DNA of 64,000 nucleotides, from positions 1,178,001-1,242,000 of the forward strand of contig CM059625.1 of the NCBI GenBank assembly GCA_030435675.1, given 5' to 3'. Source of the stretch: Steinernema hermaphroditum (Eukaryota; Nematoda; Chromadorea; Rhabditida; Steinernematidae). The notes beneath the pieces were generated by a model. It was not told the DNA's origin. It made no database searches and saw only the letters and a program-made list of their open reading frames with translations. Positions 36,001-49,685 of the stretch are shown here, piece by piece (within the stretch, counting starts at the first letter, position 1; each line of letters begins with the position of its first letter). A program made the translations under genes and the position numbers.

Positions 36001-39000
36001 ATCAAAGGTGCAACACACATATAATTAAATTAAATGGATTGGATTGTCGGACCCTTTTGTGTGCTGCTTGTTCAGTAATGTAGGAGTGATCGAATCAGTT
36101 TCAATCCTCCGGATGTATGTTAAAAGAAAGTAATCAAATTTTAGCCAAATAAAGTCACGATATTCGCGGTGCTGATGAGCTTATTAGATGCTTGTGTGGT
36201 GCAGGATTTTCCATATATACGGTAAAGGTGTAATCCTAACGGGAACATTTATTCGGCTAAGAATCTTGACAGTATTAAGCTGCAATATACAGCACTAGGA
36301 AATTCGTTTTAATGTATGTATCTTATTTTGAATGTTATATGTCAAACTCTTTCGCTATACACTGCTGATCGTGACGGTAAGAACAGATTGTGATAAAAAC
36401 GGGAAAACAGTAAACTGATAAGCACCACCCTATGTTTGAAGTGTAGCTCTTATCTTGAAAACATTTTTCCACAATAGGAAAAGCCGAAAATCGCATTTAA
36501 ATTTACGGTTATAAAATGATCGAAGTTATAACGTTTTGGAGTTTGAAGTTATAACCAAGCATTTTTTGGTCATGCCTCTGTCGTCATCTGTACGATATGA
36601 TAAAATGGGCAAACACCCCGACGTTATACAATTTGCTATCATGCTGACCGAACACGTTCTTAGAAGAAGCAAAAGAGGCGTTTATTCCTGAGAACGCACA
36701 TACTACTGGAATTGTGTTGTTTTTGAGATTATTTGTGCCCTGAAGTGCTCAATGACTTGTGAGCGTCGAAATCGGCACTGAATGTAATCACCAAACAGCA
36801 ACAAGGGTGTTTTGGGGGAATTTTTTGACTGAGAGAATGACTCTTGTTCTTCAAAAGTATACGTCATAAGTTCGTACCAATGAGATAACGATATTGTGTG
36901 ATGTATTCCTTGCAAAGTTGCCAATGTATTTTGTTGCTGAGCGGGCAAACAGCGTCTGTTCAGGGCGCCTATCTTATCAAAGCGATATAAAAAGCACCGA
37001 AAAGTCAAAGTGAAAACTAATACATATGCTGTGTCAAAGGAAGTGTGATTGTCCTGGAACCATTCTTGTAGATGCCATTTGTATATTACTTTCGCTAGAC
37101 CCATTACTTTCAAGAACACCGACCATAAATCGAGAGATTGCCTACAGTATACGGTCTCAAAAATACACTACTTCCATTGATATTGAGTGCTTGTTTGACC
37201 ATGATAAGGAGCCTCAGAAATCACCAACACCATCGCTCGATCAAATCACGTGAGCACCTTATCGAAGCAGTAAAAGGCTGTAGTTGGCGCAATAGACTGC
37301 TAGAAAAGCAGCAGTTGTACAGTGAAAAATACACAATTGAACACTTTCCATGAAAATGCATGTTTGTGTCTACTAGAGGTCGTGAAACATGATCGATTTT
37401 CCGATATACTCGTAAATGAAAGTTAAGCATACGGTATAAGCCGTATAAACCCTAAGTAAATAACTGTGAAGGTGCAAAAAAACATCTGAGGTATAAAAAG
37501 CATTACTGGCGATAGGAATGTGACACGCCTTATGTTAGATGACTGGCGCTTACGGCTGTTAACTTGTTAAATTTTATTTCATTTGAAAACCTACATCAGG
37601 CAACATTTTATTAACAAGTGCTTCCGAAAAATGTTTTCAACAAAACATACATATATACATTTCTCTCAGTATGGCCCTCGTGTAACGTAAGATATTTCGT
37701 AAGATATTGCCCTGATTGCTTTCTTCCTTTACTTTTGTCTCATTGGCAAATATTATTAACGATAAATAGTACTTTCATTTTACACAACAGTTTTATTTTT
37801 TGGCATATTTAATAGCAACAAAAGACAAAAAGCCGGTGCCAGTTAGGCCACAGTTCGATCAACCATTGTTTACATATTCATATTGTGGCCACCAAGCCAT
37901 TCTGGTTTCTTTTATTTTGCATTTATTTCAAGTACACGATCCATGAAAGAGCAGATGGCCTTTCCTTATAACGATTGTGATCGCTGTAGCCATCTCATCT
38001 AAAAAGTTGCTTACTCATGGACCTCCTTTTGCGATCTATATCTGAAACGGGTCTGTGCGAACTTATATTGCTTTAATTTTTTTTTCATTTTCAACTATGT
38101 GTTCTCAGCACCCTATCGCTGCAAGGTCTTCAGCACCAAACAGTACTTTTATTTCAATTCATTCTTTCAATCGTTTCTGATTTTCGATGCCCATCGTTAA
38201 ACAATTCCTTTCATTCACCTCTTATCACAAGCAGTTCAAGGCAGTATACTTTTTCCCCGTCTGGCAATCGTTCGGCTGACAGTCAAAAGATTAGGAGACA
38301 GTTGTTTTCGTGGTTTTTGAACACCTCGACAGGAAGTATTTTCGCCCATGAATTTCGGAACAAGTACCAACGTTTATTGATAAGGATAGCGTCTGGCATT
38401 ATGGTCTATCCAGAAGAAAAACAACCTCGCCGGGGTTATCACGCAGAGAATCAATGAAGAAAAAACTGCACTTTGTCGTCTCTGTCTTTGTGTTGACAAA
38501 TGACGAAAGTACACTTTTTGGGCTCACATGACAGTTTGGAAATACACTGATGGCGAGAGTTGTTGAATAAAATGGAACGAAGCCAGTCAAATGGGTATAG
38601 CAGAAAACCCATATTGTCTGCCTAATGATGGCATTTATCGCAAGGTAAAGTGAAAATATCAGTTTTCTTGAAAGCAGCGTGTGAAACAGGACTAGAGAAG
38701 AGAATACATTATTTTTCTTTGAGTATTTTTTGTAAACAGCCGTCTCTTAGGTTCGTTTATGTTTACTATACACAGTAACCTTTCCCTTGAGCTATTTAAA
38801 GGAACCCATTTGATGCACACCAATGAGACATTTCCGCATAAATAGGGAAGTTTCTATCTCTTATCTTCTGGTAGGTGCGCCCTGGAATCCTACTAAAACT
38901 TCCGCTACGATGTTTTGTTTAAGCCTTGCTATTCATTCCCCATCGAAGACGTCAGAGGCTCACTGGCTATATTCTACCGTACCATGGACCTACCGTAAAT

Positions 39001-41735
39001 AAGCCATGAATCAAACCGGATGACCAAGCCACTAGACCGCGCGCCCGAAAACGTGCGAAGGCAGTGATAAGACAGAGACAAATAACACATCTTATGTGTG
39101 AAAGGCATGCTTTTTAGGCATATTATAAAGTACGCACTGAAAATACAGCGTTTCGTGGTTTTGACGACTCTCGTTGCGGAAAATTGCGAAAACTCTACTG
39201 GTCCTAGTCCTGCCAATGGACATACTTTCTTAATGTATTCCTGTTGATAATGTTTTCTAAGTCCTGACTCTGTTTCCTGTTCTGTTTGTTATATGCTCCA
39301 AAAATGCAAAAACATAAGGGTCTGTTTTGAGTTTAGAAGGCGTGCAGCATTAATGTTAACCCGTTGGTAAAACACTGCTATCGGCGGTGAAAGAGCAGTC
39401 AAGGTCATGATGAGCACAAGCATTAACGATCTTTGATGCAGAAGAACCGGGGTTAACCGCTAGCCACGAACGCTACATAATCAGACCATTTCAATATCGA
39501 TCAGACGACGATTCCACGAATTCCGTTAGAGCAGTCTTGCAATACTGTTCTTTTGAACCTGCTCCCACCACAAGCGACGTAACAGCCACGGTTGCGGTTG
39601 CGGTTGCGCAGAACTCAAGTTGTGTTTAAAATCACTGAGTCTGCAAATGCCTTCATTGAATTGTTGGTGACGGTACGTAACTAATACACAGTCTGGCATG
39701 AATTTTCTAATTTTGCGTAGGTTGACAGCGTCAGCCTTGCGGATATGACCTTCTGCACGGCTAGTATGGCGTGCCATCTCTAAGGCACTAATTAGGTTAA
39801 ATTTGCCGGAGTGTACTCTGCTCAAGCCGAGGTGATGTAACAGTGAGGAAGTAAATGTCTACACCGCAATAATAGGTTTCAATTTGTGCCTTCGGATATT
39901 ACAGGTTGATTGCGGTGTTTTTTTTTGCATTTCAGCATTTGAGCCAATAGTAGCGACAATCTGAAACCCTGAACAAAAGCCGTCACTGCAACAGCATAGC
40001 GTTGTTGACATCTTAGATCAGGTTCTGTAAACTAAAAAGCATTATGTTCAATTTCGAAAAGCAGAAAAGGAAAAAACTGTACTACTCATTAGTACTCAAG
40101 TTTCAATGAAGACTGTGCTGCATGAGCTTATCCGGCGGTTATTAGTTAAGTTCATTATCCACATGTCAACCGGCGGAAAGGATGTGCCCGAAAGTTTCTT
40201 TAATTGCACGCCTTTCTATAGGAATTTATCTTGGTCCAGTTATCTGTGTTCATGTGTTCATATGCTTTTATTGCCGTTTGTCCGTTTTGCGTTTCGAACG
40301 TAAATTCTAGTGGTTACAGGACAAAACGCACGGGGGAAAGAAGCGCACATTTCACTTGTTCGCAACCTAGGAAATTAGACGGCCGGCTGGCCAAGCGAGC
40401 CCCGTAGAGATTTCCCGCAGAGAATTCAACGTCCATACTTGGCTTCGGCTCCGGTTTAGGCTCAGGCTTATTGATTTTAAGCGAGCCCGAAGATCATCCC
40501 CTAGAGTCTTAACAGCTTCGCTGTTGTCCTACTACTTCTGCTGGTCTACTAAGAATTTTGCATGCCGAATATCCCATTTCCCGTGTGCACTTTTTTGCCT
40601 AGCAGCAATCGCCTTTTCAGCATTTACTTTATACGTATAGAACATGCATATCAGTCTTTTTCGTTGCGCCGGTGGCGATCGTGTCGAGCGAACGGTCGGT
40701 TATGGCAATCATCGTTAGCAAAGTGATTTCTTCCACTCCCTGTTCATGGAACACCAGGGTACACGGGACATATGTAGATCCATTAAGAAGCTAACCACCG
40801 ACTTCTGCGTGCCGTTAAACAGAGTGTTCACTGCAACGCCGACGTCCGTACCTGCACCGAAGATGGATCTGTATTTTTCCGTGCCTCACGTCCATATGAC
40901 CGAGCATGCTTACCGCTCCACGGTTTACATAATCTGATGAAATCTCTGCAATCAACTCCGAGGTCGGATGCCGTGTTGATGAAAGAGTTAGACCAACAAA
41001 TACGGTGTGACATTGTATTTGTACTCTTATAACGCTCTTTTATGGCCGAATAACCAAGAGATTACGCTGGCAATTCGATAAGATGAACTTGTATAATCAG
41101 GACTCAACAGCAACACCGATGCTTAAAAGTCTTAGTATGAGGTGCCAATTGTCATACGCTGGGAGTGTGTTTTATGTTTCATATGTATATGTGGTAAGCA
41201 ACATAACAATGATAACGCAGCTATGAGCATTTCTCGTTTTTCCGGACGACGAAACGACAGCTTCTGTTAAGGACTTAGCAGGCCTATACTCTCTGTTGAT
41301 ACGCTCAGAACATACTAGGGAACATCCGGATGGGGGAGGAACATGACGACTTGATCACGACAACTCAAAGCAGAAATATATCAGAGCTACGCTAAAACAA
41401 TTCTCGCCATAACTTTCATAATTGTCGTTTTACAAGAGAAATTCGCGACGTAACCACTTGAAATTCCCGGGATTGCTTAATTAATCGCCAAGGACAGTGC
41501 TTATTAGAATTGGATACCGGGCGCCGACGGCACAGACAGACTAGCAGGGCTTCCCTCGCGCATCACAAAGCCTTATTTGTCTTTATTGCTGTACTTCGCC
41601 GTCCCCTCAGTCGCCTATTCGGTTCTTATAATCCTTAAAGTGGGAACAACAATGCCGCTGGATCGCGTGCCCTACACCCTCCTCCCATCGTCGCTCACAC
41701 TGCATGTAATCACCGAGTAGTCCTTCCGCTTCATC
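33051..41735. other. Gene-poor AT-rich stretch
   Basis: About 8.7 kb without supportable genes. The longest frames (36703-37119 minus, 138 codons; 39526-39825 minus, 99 codons) lack known motifs or splice partners. A hexamer run gttgcg repeated three times sits near 39590. One diverged repeat pair is listed separately. Confidence 0.4.
34030..34620. repeat. Two diverged copies of a short dispersed repeat
   Basis: The segments at about 34030-34076 and 34570-34616 align along their length: both contain tgaacaaat, an agtggtta core, ggtctcga and a following attt-rich stretch. They are in direct orientation 540 bp apart and neither is coding. They probably represent copies of one old repeat family. 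Confidence 0.5.
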
Positions 41736-42262
41736 TTCCTCTCCATCCCCCATCCGGATGTTTCCCCACTCCATACACCTATTGCAGATGAAAACGGCTT
41801 TGAGCGGCCGAGTTTTGTGCTCATTTATATTTAATACAATCGGTCATGCCGCGCGGGCTCGAGTTCCGGCGGTCGCCGCGCCGGCGCACCTCCTTCCTAC
41901 CCTGTATAAGTTCTTCTATGGTTTCCGCAGCCTGAGGCGCGAGGAGGTGAAAAAACGCTAACGCGAATAATATGTTTTCAGTGGTGGTGTAAGAAACGCC
42001 GTCGGCGCGCGAGAGTGAGCGCGAGATTTCTATTTGATAGAGGCCTTTGTTTACCGCGCCACTGTTGCGCGCGCGACCTCACGCTCCCAACGCTGTGTTC
42101 ACCTGAATCCACCTGCCAACCGGAGCCGCCGTAGCGCCGGCAACGGACACCACTGCTCAAGTCCAACAGGAAGCAGCAGCTGGAGTGGTCATTGTGGTTG
42201 GTAGTGGTTCACTGGCCTCCGCGACTTACCGATGCCTATCCAACTCAGACCGTTAGGTGACG
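41736..42262 (+). promoter_or_regulatory. GC-rich island with possible alternative first exon of the amt gene
   Basis: GC/CpG-rich sequence about 3.4 kb upstream of the main amt start. At its 3' end ATG at 42232 opens a ten-codon frame (MPIQLRPLGD) ending at 42262 in GACG|gtaagt, a strong donor in phase 1. The amt exon contains an acceptor ccctcag at about 45638 followed by CA ACC GGC, also phase 1. The join would replace the first five residues of the AMT protein. The phase match could be chance. Confidence 0.35.
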
Positions 42263-45200
42263 GTAAGTCTATTTAATCAATTCAAAGTCGTAATCTTCGG
42301 TGTTCCGTCGTTCGTGCACTGCTTCGTAGGCTTGCGTGAGAGAATTCAGCTGATGCGAATACACTTGTGGCTCCTGTTACAAAGTATCAAAGTTCGCACC
42401 TGTCCAACTTGGCACTTATATTGTCGGTGCGTAGGCCAGTCAATCCCCCACACCAGTTCAAGTCACCTCAATCGCATTTTCGTTCACTCAGCGGTCTCAT
42501 TTATAAATGCAATTAGAAGCTTGAAATGAAATACGGAATCCCATAATCGTAGGTTATGCGAGCTGAGCGGCAAATGATCAAAGTCGCTGTCGGCATAGCA
42601 ATTTATACGTTGAAGAAAGCAGAGTGGCAGCGACCTCGATCGGTATGAGTTCCCTTTTCATGATTTATTTCTATGCGTTAGCGAGATAGACTGAAAAAAA
42701 TTTCCTTAGCCGAAAAACGGCGGTAGACACGAAACAAAAAAAAACAACAAGCACATTCATTGAACTAGTCGTTTTTTTCAGGTTGTTGGGCTAATAGCTT
42801 CCTATATTTCATCAGCTTCCTCTTACATTTCGTATACCCTGAAAAATCTTTTTGGGTACGAGAAATGTCTTTCAGGGCAACTAAATGTTCTGCCCTACCC
42901 GATTTTTAATGATATATGAAACCAGGATTACTATATCTCCTCCGACCCCTTTCCCGGCAAATTCTACTTTTAGACCATCAGTTGGTATTTCCGCTTAATA
43001 TTAGACATTCAAAAGCTCTAAGATTACAATGCTTATTAGCTACATCAACACCTGGTGTGGTCAGTACCTAAAGCCAATATAAATCATCCGAAACTTTGTT
43101 TTGATTGACGTTCTGTGAGCAATGTCCAGGTGAACAATACGAAGAAGCCGAAAGCGGACAAAAGGAAGAACGCTATTGCAACTAAAGTGTATTGCTAGTT
43201 ATATGTTTCAACAACTTTTCCGCTATCACTGATAGCCAATAGGTAACCGCATTTACCGGTCCCCTCCTTCATAAACGTATGCCCGTTCTTCAACTTTAGG
43301 GCAAGATGGAAATGAACGGAATGAATGCAGAAATTAAAAAACTCCGAAATAAAAAAAAAACTAAAAAACTGTGACCCATTTTTGAGAGTTATATCTGGTA
43401 TTGATTGAATTCTGCAGATTGTTAGTTGTTATTCCTGATTTCGTAGCTCACCGTAACCTATACCAGCTGCTTCTCACTAGTAATCTACAAGTGCATGCAC
43501 TGCATTGCTAGCCGTTGACAAAAACAAGGTGATCTAGTTGAATTATGAGCAAATAAATCTTGAGCTTAACGACTTAAAAACCATTTTAGTTCTAAGCGGT
43601 ATTGATATTTATTATTTGATATTTACGCATTAAAATCTGATTATCCGCAAAACGATGTTATGAAGAACGCAGATCAGTTTGACGAAAACAATTATCGCCT
43701 ATCGCTCACCCGTCAGTGACTAAGGGTTGTGAATACTTAATAAAATGAAATCTACAAAGAAAGGATGCTATTATGAAAAACACTTCCGTGTAGTACAATT
43801 TAAACTGTATGCTGAAGGAAGGATACAAAGCATCGATTTCGCTGACTGGTTTAATTTCAGCTATGTGAAAAGTATATATTAAAGTAAGAGTTTGTGTAAA
43901 ACCCTACCTAAAAAGGAAGTTAAATCACAAAGATGGACACCTAAAATTGTATTCATAATTCGCTCTTCTAGTGCGTCCTGGCTGTGATATACAAAAAAAT
44001 GTTTTCTTACGTAAGCAAAGTATGACTCAAAAATTATGACTGTTGTTACTGTTGTACCTGCAAAACGTTAACATACCGGCGCACTTTAGTGGAACGCGGT
44101 ATTCCAGATGTGACTTTCGATGCGTGCTTCTGAAGAACAGCGCAGATGCACTACTTTACATAGAAAAAATGGACCACCAAGGCAGTGTAATTTTGAAAAG
44201 TGCACAGGAGTTCAGAAATTTAGAAGAAAAAAATTCCGACAAGAACCTATGGCAATCTTAAGATCTCTATCTTATCATAGTCGACATTTTATCCTTATTG
44301 TCTACGACCTTCTGGTTCAATATGCACTTTTACGGTTTAGACTCTTCGCTACATTTCTGTTTAACACGATTCGTTCTCCAAAATATAAAACGCGAAAAAA
44401 TTGAAAACTTGTTGCAAAACTGGGTAATGCCATGTCCTGGAACCAAGTTATGTTCCAACAAATTTGGCACTTTCAACACAACATAGCACAGCGACAGAAA
44501 GAGTCAGAACCACAGGTTGAAGAATCACATAGTCATTAAACGAATGATTTTGTTGAACCATTTTGAAAGCATACATCGACGTCTACACTAGCGCACTTAT
44601 GCTCTACTTTCATTTCTGCCTCTGGAATAGTTATTTTTGAATTTTTGTTTGTCAGCGAGCAGCGCTGGTTGCTAATTATAGCTGAAATGCACAAACGAAC
44701 AAATTTCCCAACCACACACATACCCGAACAACTTAGCTCTCAGAGGGACGCCAAAGGGTATCACATGAGAACTCCGTGTTCACTCGCGGGTGACCCAGTG
44801 GGCACCATACGCTTCACTACGTAAATTTGAATATTTTCCTGCTTCTACCCAGATTTTTTACAGCAGTATTGTTTCAGGACTCAGAATATATCGAAATACA
44901 TGATAACGCAGTTTCTATCGGTTTGCTCTTAGTTCTGTTTTCGTCAAAAAAAAAAATTAAAACACACCAACCACAAATCAATTGGAGTTAACAACATAAC
45001 AACGCATGCGCAAATAACAGGCAAAACTTTTCGCTTCCTCTACGGAAGGGAAACGTTTCATCGACGTTATGCCATTCCTAATTCAGAACGTAGTGCTGTA
45101 AATTGCCGTAGTAGTCCTAAATACGACTATAGTCCAACGTAGACGTAAATCACATTTTAAGAGAAAGCACCCCCTCACAAATCCTCAACCTTTGCAACAA

Positions 45201-45621
45201 ACGAGAGTGGGACGTGATATGTATCGCTATTACATATCCTTCGAAGCAGCATTCACGTCTCTGATTGAAATGTCTAAAGAACCGCTTCTGGATAATTCTC
45301 AAAAAACAACAAAAATCGCTGCTCCTCGAAAACATCATTTAAGTGCTCGCCCCGCGCTAAGTGATAGACACATGTTGCTAACTGCTAAAAACTAACTGTT
45401 ATTTGTAATTAGTGCATCCACTGATGCTTTGTTGTTGGATTTGGGACTCCGAGAGATAGAGAATTAGGTGTCATGTTCTTGTGCATCTGATGCCATTTCG
45501 ACTTCGCCGGTGGAGCACCTGCTCCACCAGGGCGAGTTGCTAAGCAATAGAGCGCTATGCAGCTTGAACGATCTATGATCGGAGAGAACGCTGGCGAAGC
45601 CGAGCCGCGGCCCTTCCTACT
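42263..45621. other. Non-coding stretch upstream of amt
   Basis: No exon supported. It is either the first intron of a long amt transcript (donor at 42263) or simple intergenic DNA. The sequence is AT-rich with homopolymer A runs near 43350 and 44948. Confidence 0.4.
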
Positions 45622-48600
45622 ATGAGCATGCCCTCAGCAACCGGCGATAGTCCACACATGCGCGATATGCGTCCTCCGGTCGGGTTGCACTTGGGTCATA
45701 ATCGTTTCCGGTTGGCACCTAACGCGCCTTTTTCAGACAAGCTGGATCCGGTGTATAGTGACGAGGATGGTGCGAAGTATTTCCAGGATGACGGAGTCTG
45801 GATCATGACGTCGAGCTTTACGATTTTCACTATGACTTCCGGTAAGTGGGTTTATAGAGGATGTTACCAGGGAGAAGGAAGTAGTTAACGGTTGGTGTGC
45901 ACTTTGCGGGTTGCAAAAGAGTAACACTCATAAGTGCATACAACTCTCAAGGTATTCAGGAACGTAACCTTTCTAATAGAATGAAAGCAGTTTTTGAACG
46001 TTGATTCTAAGGACAAAAATCTGATAATATGGTGACACCTTCGTGGATATGTAAAAAAAACCAAAAAAAAAAACACGACAAAAAATTATATAAAAACTCA
46101 AACTCAAGAAAACTCAATAAAAACTCATCAAAAAAAAACCCTCACTCAAACATATTGGATGCGTGCTAAAACGAAATTTGGTTCGCGGAGGTCATGCTCA
46201 CGCGCATCAACCGTTGTCTGATAAACTCAGTCCAGATCAAAAACTGGATTTATCAGTAGGTTTATCGAACCGAACAATGCATGTTTTTACGAATATCCAA
46301 TCGAATCAAAAATCCGGAGAATAATATACTGACTTTGTGTTCTACGGTACGCTGATCAACCGTTGTCTATAATGAACATCAGCTCCGACTAAAAAATAAT
46401 ATAAAATAAAATACAATATCTAAAAAAATAAAATACAATATCTATAATTCGTGCTAATACGCCATGATTTTATATTTCGATATGTCGCTACAGCTTTCTT
46501 TTGAGTGATCAGTTACCTTAATAAGCCCCGAATTTTATCCAAGCCTCATATATTCATTTAAGACGGCAAGAATAAAATGCTTAATAACTAACATATACAC
46601 GTATATTCGAAGACGTATCTTGGAACAGAAGCAGAAAACATGAACTGCTGCCCAATCCAAATAAGGCAACGAGTGTATAAGAATGTTTTTCTGAGATGCT
46701 TCTGCCATAGTTTTTTATTTACGTCATAATGCCATCTTATCTAATGACCAACTTCCTTGTTAACATGTTTTTACCCTCTTACGCAAATACTAACACTGAC
46801 AGTGTCACTCAGACGCAACCCTTTGTCCGCACTACATTCGACAGTTCGACTCAATTAATGAAATACAAGTGCCTTGTTATGAATTTTTGATGTCCTCAGG
46901 CATTAGTGAACGTGCTTACGGCAGAAGCCGCTGTCATTTTGTTTTCGTTCATAACCGACGGAATAACACCGGTTTACGACATAATGGCTTTGCAGGTGAA
47001 TCATTTTTTCGTTTGGAAAACAAAGCAATTTGTTCTGAAATTCGGCCAGAAGATATCTTGAATGCTGCGTGCTTCTGAGAACCAGATGATATGTGGCGTC
47101 GATAGCGTCTTGACGTTGGATTTAGATATCAACAAAAAGTAATTAGAAACCAATTGAATCATGATTGAAAATGAAATAATTCGCTTAGCGCCGTTCGCGG
47201 TTCATAGTAAACATTCCAATTGAGACAGGTGAAATGGGCAATTCCCATTTTTCGGTAATTTATTGGGCATCACAACGAGCAGGGCAACTGGGGAACGGTT
47301 CTTGAACTACAAGTTGGAAATCGGGGAACTGCATGTTGATGTAACTTTCCGAGAGACAAATTTAATTTATCGAATTAAAGACGTTGTTTCAGATAAACTA
47401 GCTGGACTGCATGTGCATAAAACATTTTCAGGGTTCGGCCTCTTAGAAAGCGGACGGGTTGCGTCGAAAGACGAGGTGAACATTATGATCAAGAACGTCA
47501 TAGACATGATATTCGGCGGCCTCTCCTATTGGTGTTTTGGCTTCGGTTTCACTTTCGGCGACGTCTGGCCGAATCCAATCATCGGTGTCGGAAAATTCTT
47601 TTTTAATCCTGACGAACGCGACACCAACAGAGAAGGATGGTCATATGCGTCATTTTTGTTTCAAATGAGCTTCGCCACGACGACGTCTACTATCGTGTCA
47701 GGTATGCTGTTCCACTGATGGCAGAAACATTAATGTGGACACAAATTCAAGCATCCATGGCGGAGAGGATACGACTACGACCGTACATCGTTATAACGTT
47801 TCTCATGACTATAGCTCACTCAGTGCCAGCACATTGGGTTTGGTCGAAGCACGGCTTGCTGAATCGCCTCGGAGTCATTGATGCTGCCGGATGTTCCGTG
47901 GTAAGTACTGAACGGTTTGAGGAATACGAGTGATAGAAGTGAATGCTCGTCAAGTCAGTTCGCCAAGTCCTGAAGATCCGGCGAACAGCGCGGTCGATCT
48001 CGTACCGTAGCGCACATAGCGCTGTGAATAGACTGTCAAACAATTGTTGACCGTTTATCCTTACAGGTTCATCTGGTCGGCGGAGTGGCAGGCCTAACTG
48101 CCACAATCTATCTACGTCCCAGAGCTGGCCGATTCGGAGAAAGGGGACAACAACAAATGAGCAACCCAACCAACGCCGTACTCGGAACATTTATGCTTTG
48201 GTGGGGATGGCTGGCTTTCAACACCGGTTCGACGTATGGAGTCACATATGGGAGATGGCGGCACGCGTCGAGGTTGGTTATGAAGAAGACTGCCGAATGA
48301 ACATCTATTTATATCAGGTCAGCAGTTGGCACAATTATGAGTTCCGTAGGAGGTGGCATCACGGCACTCTTCTTTTCAATTATAACGACCAAGAAATGCC
48401 AGGTTGACTACATGATAGACGGTCTACTAGCTTCTCTCGTTTCAACCACAGGTACTAACAAGAAGAAGGCAGCTAGAAATGTGTATTTCAGCTATCTGTC
48501 TGACAGTTACACCTTGGCAGAGCATTGTTATCGGTGCAATCGGATCCGGGTTAGCATTGTCGGTATATGGCCTGTTGGAGAAACTGGAAATTGATGATCC

Positions 48601-49685
48601 TGTGGGAGTCGTGCCTGTTCACGTTATTGGATCGACATGGGGTATGCTCTGTGTCGGCATTTTCGCAAGGGAGGATCCTTATATTGATCAATATAAGAAA
48701 GTAAGTAGAGTCGCAATGCCAAAACAGAGAAGGTGATATTATATGTGTTCCATTTCAATGTTACCGACGTGACTGTTGAATGAAAAATTTCAGGTCTACA
48801 TATCTCTAACAAACGGAAGGAATGGTTTGCTGTACTCGGGCGGCTGGGAGCTACTCCTTATACAGCTGATCGCTGTCGCTCTCATAGCCGCCTGGGCTTC
48901 AATAACATGTTTAGCAACTTTGTTTGTGCGTTTTGCTCATTAATGGCGCTCGCTAAATTTCGTACTACCTGCAGATTCTCAACAGACTTCCATGGGGCCT
49001 GCGGTTATCTAAATACGAGGAACAATTGGGTGCCGACTTGATTGAGCACGGGTTGGCTGGGCACAATATTGCCCGCTACAAGATCGAGAAGAAGTTAACC
49101 ACAAAGTGAGTTAATCGAAATTCTCGGCCCTCTAAGATGGACAACTAATGTTGATGTTCATTCCATTTTATTATTAGTCCTACAGTGTCCTTGTTCCAGG
49201 TCTGTACGAGGCGTGGTCACCGCGATAGCCCGTTGGAAGCGAACGGTTAAGAAATCTCGTGAGCGAAATGCCATGATGGCGGCAAACGGGGCCGCTGCCC
49301 AAAATGGCACTATCCCTAATGGCGAAGCCGTAGGCGGCATCGGCTCGGACAAGTCGAACATATCGAGCACCACTTCGTTACCACGATGTAACGGAGTGAG
49401 CTCGTCAGCCTCCACCATAGAGCTAAAGGAGTTAGGAGAAGTCCCTGATGGGGTGCCTCATAAAAGACATAGCATAGCTCACGTCACATTTTCGAGGTTT
49501 AGAAACAAAAGAGGGTGAGAAGATTGCTCGTTTGTCAAATATTATTCCTTGACGAGTTCAGGAGAGTAGAACCAATGGCTAACGGTGCGGACGGAAACCG
49601 TCGACGTTTGCCCTCAGCGCCAGTCCAAGAGTCGGAACGTGACTCGAAGTACAAGATAAAAAAAGATGCCGATTCCATTGTATAG
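45622..49685 (+). CDS. amt: Ammonium transporter, Amt/MEP family
   Basis: Ten exons in phase: 45622-45841, 47432-47701, 47752-47900, 48067-48272, 48318-48451, 48492-48700, 48794-48925, 48975-49105, 49200-49514 and 49562-49685, giving 629 residues. It is a polytopic plasma-membrane channel-like transporter for ammonium/ammonia. Family landmarks: the first membrane span ends DGVWIMTSSFTIFTMTSG and runs into FGLLESGRV; WWGWLAFNTGSTYG; and the pore twin histidines at about H215 (VVHLVGGVAG) and H370 (VPVHVIGSTWG). These correspond to H168 and H318 of bacterial AmtB. The cytosolic tail after about residue 445 is long, basic then Ser/Gly/Asn-rich (about 185 residues). Reading on at the end of exon 9 hits TGA at once, but a gtgaga donor there joins an in-frame last exon ending KKDADSIV. 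Intron 1 is 1.6 kb. C. elegans has several amt genes and I cannot assign the orthologue. Exon 3 joins as VSASMAER where the family usually has SGAMAER. Confidence 0.92.
45842..47431 (+). other. First intron of amt with A-rich low-complexity DNA
   Basis: A 1.6-kb intron between the first membrane span and the FGLLESG exon. It carries an A-rich tract at about 46030-46140 built from actcaa/aaaaac motifs. At about 46395-46445 there is a duplicated 19-bp unit (aaaataaaatacaatatct). No exon or RNA gene was seen. Open frames just before the acceptor (47263 onward) are read-through of the true exon. Confidence 0.6.

Noticed and set aside
36703..37119. 138-codon minus-strand open frame as a gene
   Set aside because: No known motif, no adjoining exons or trans-splice acceptor, and AT-rich composition like the surroundings. 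Frames of this size are expected by chance in 64 kb on six frames.
47263..47431. Upstream extension of amt exon 2 as coding
   Set aside because: The frame is open, but it breaks the Amt first-helix sequence, which is completed perfectly by splicing 45841 to 47432.
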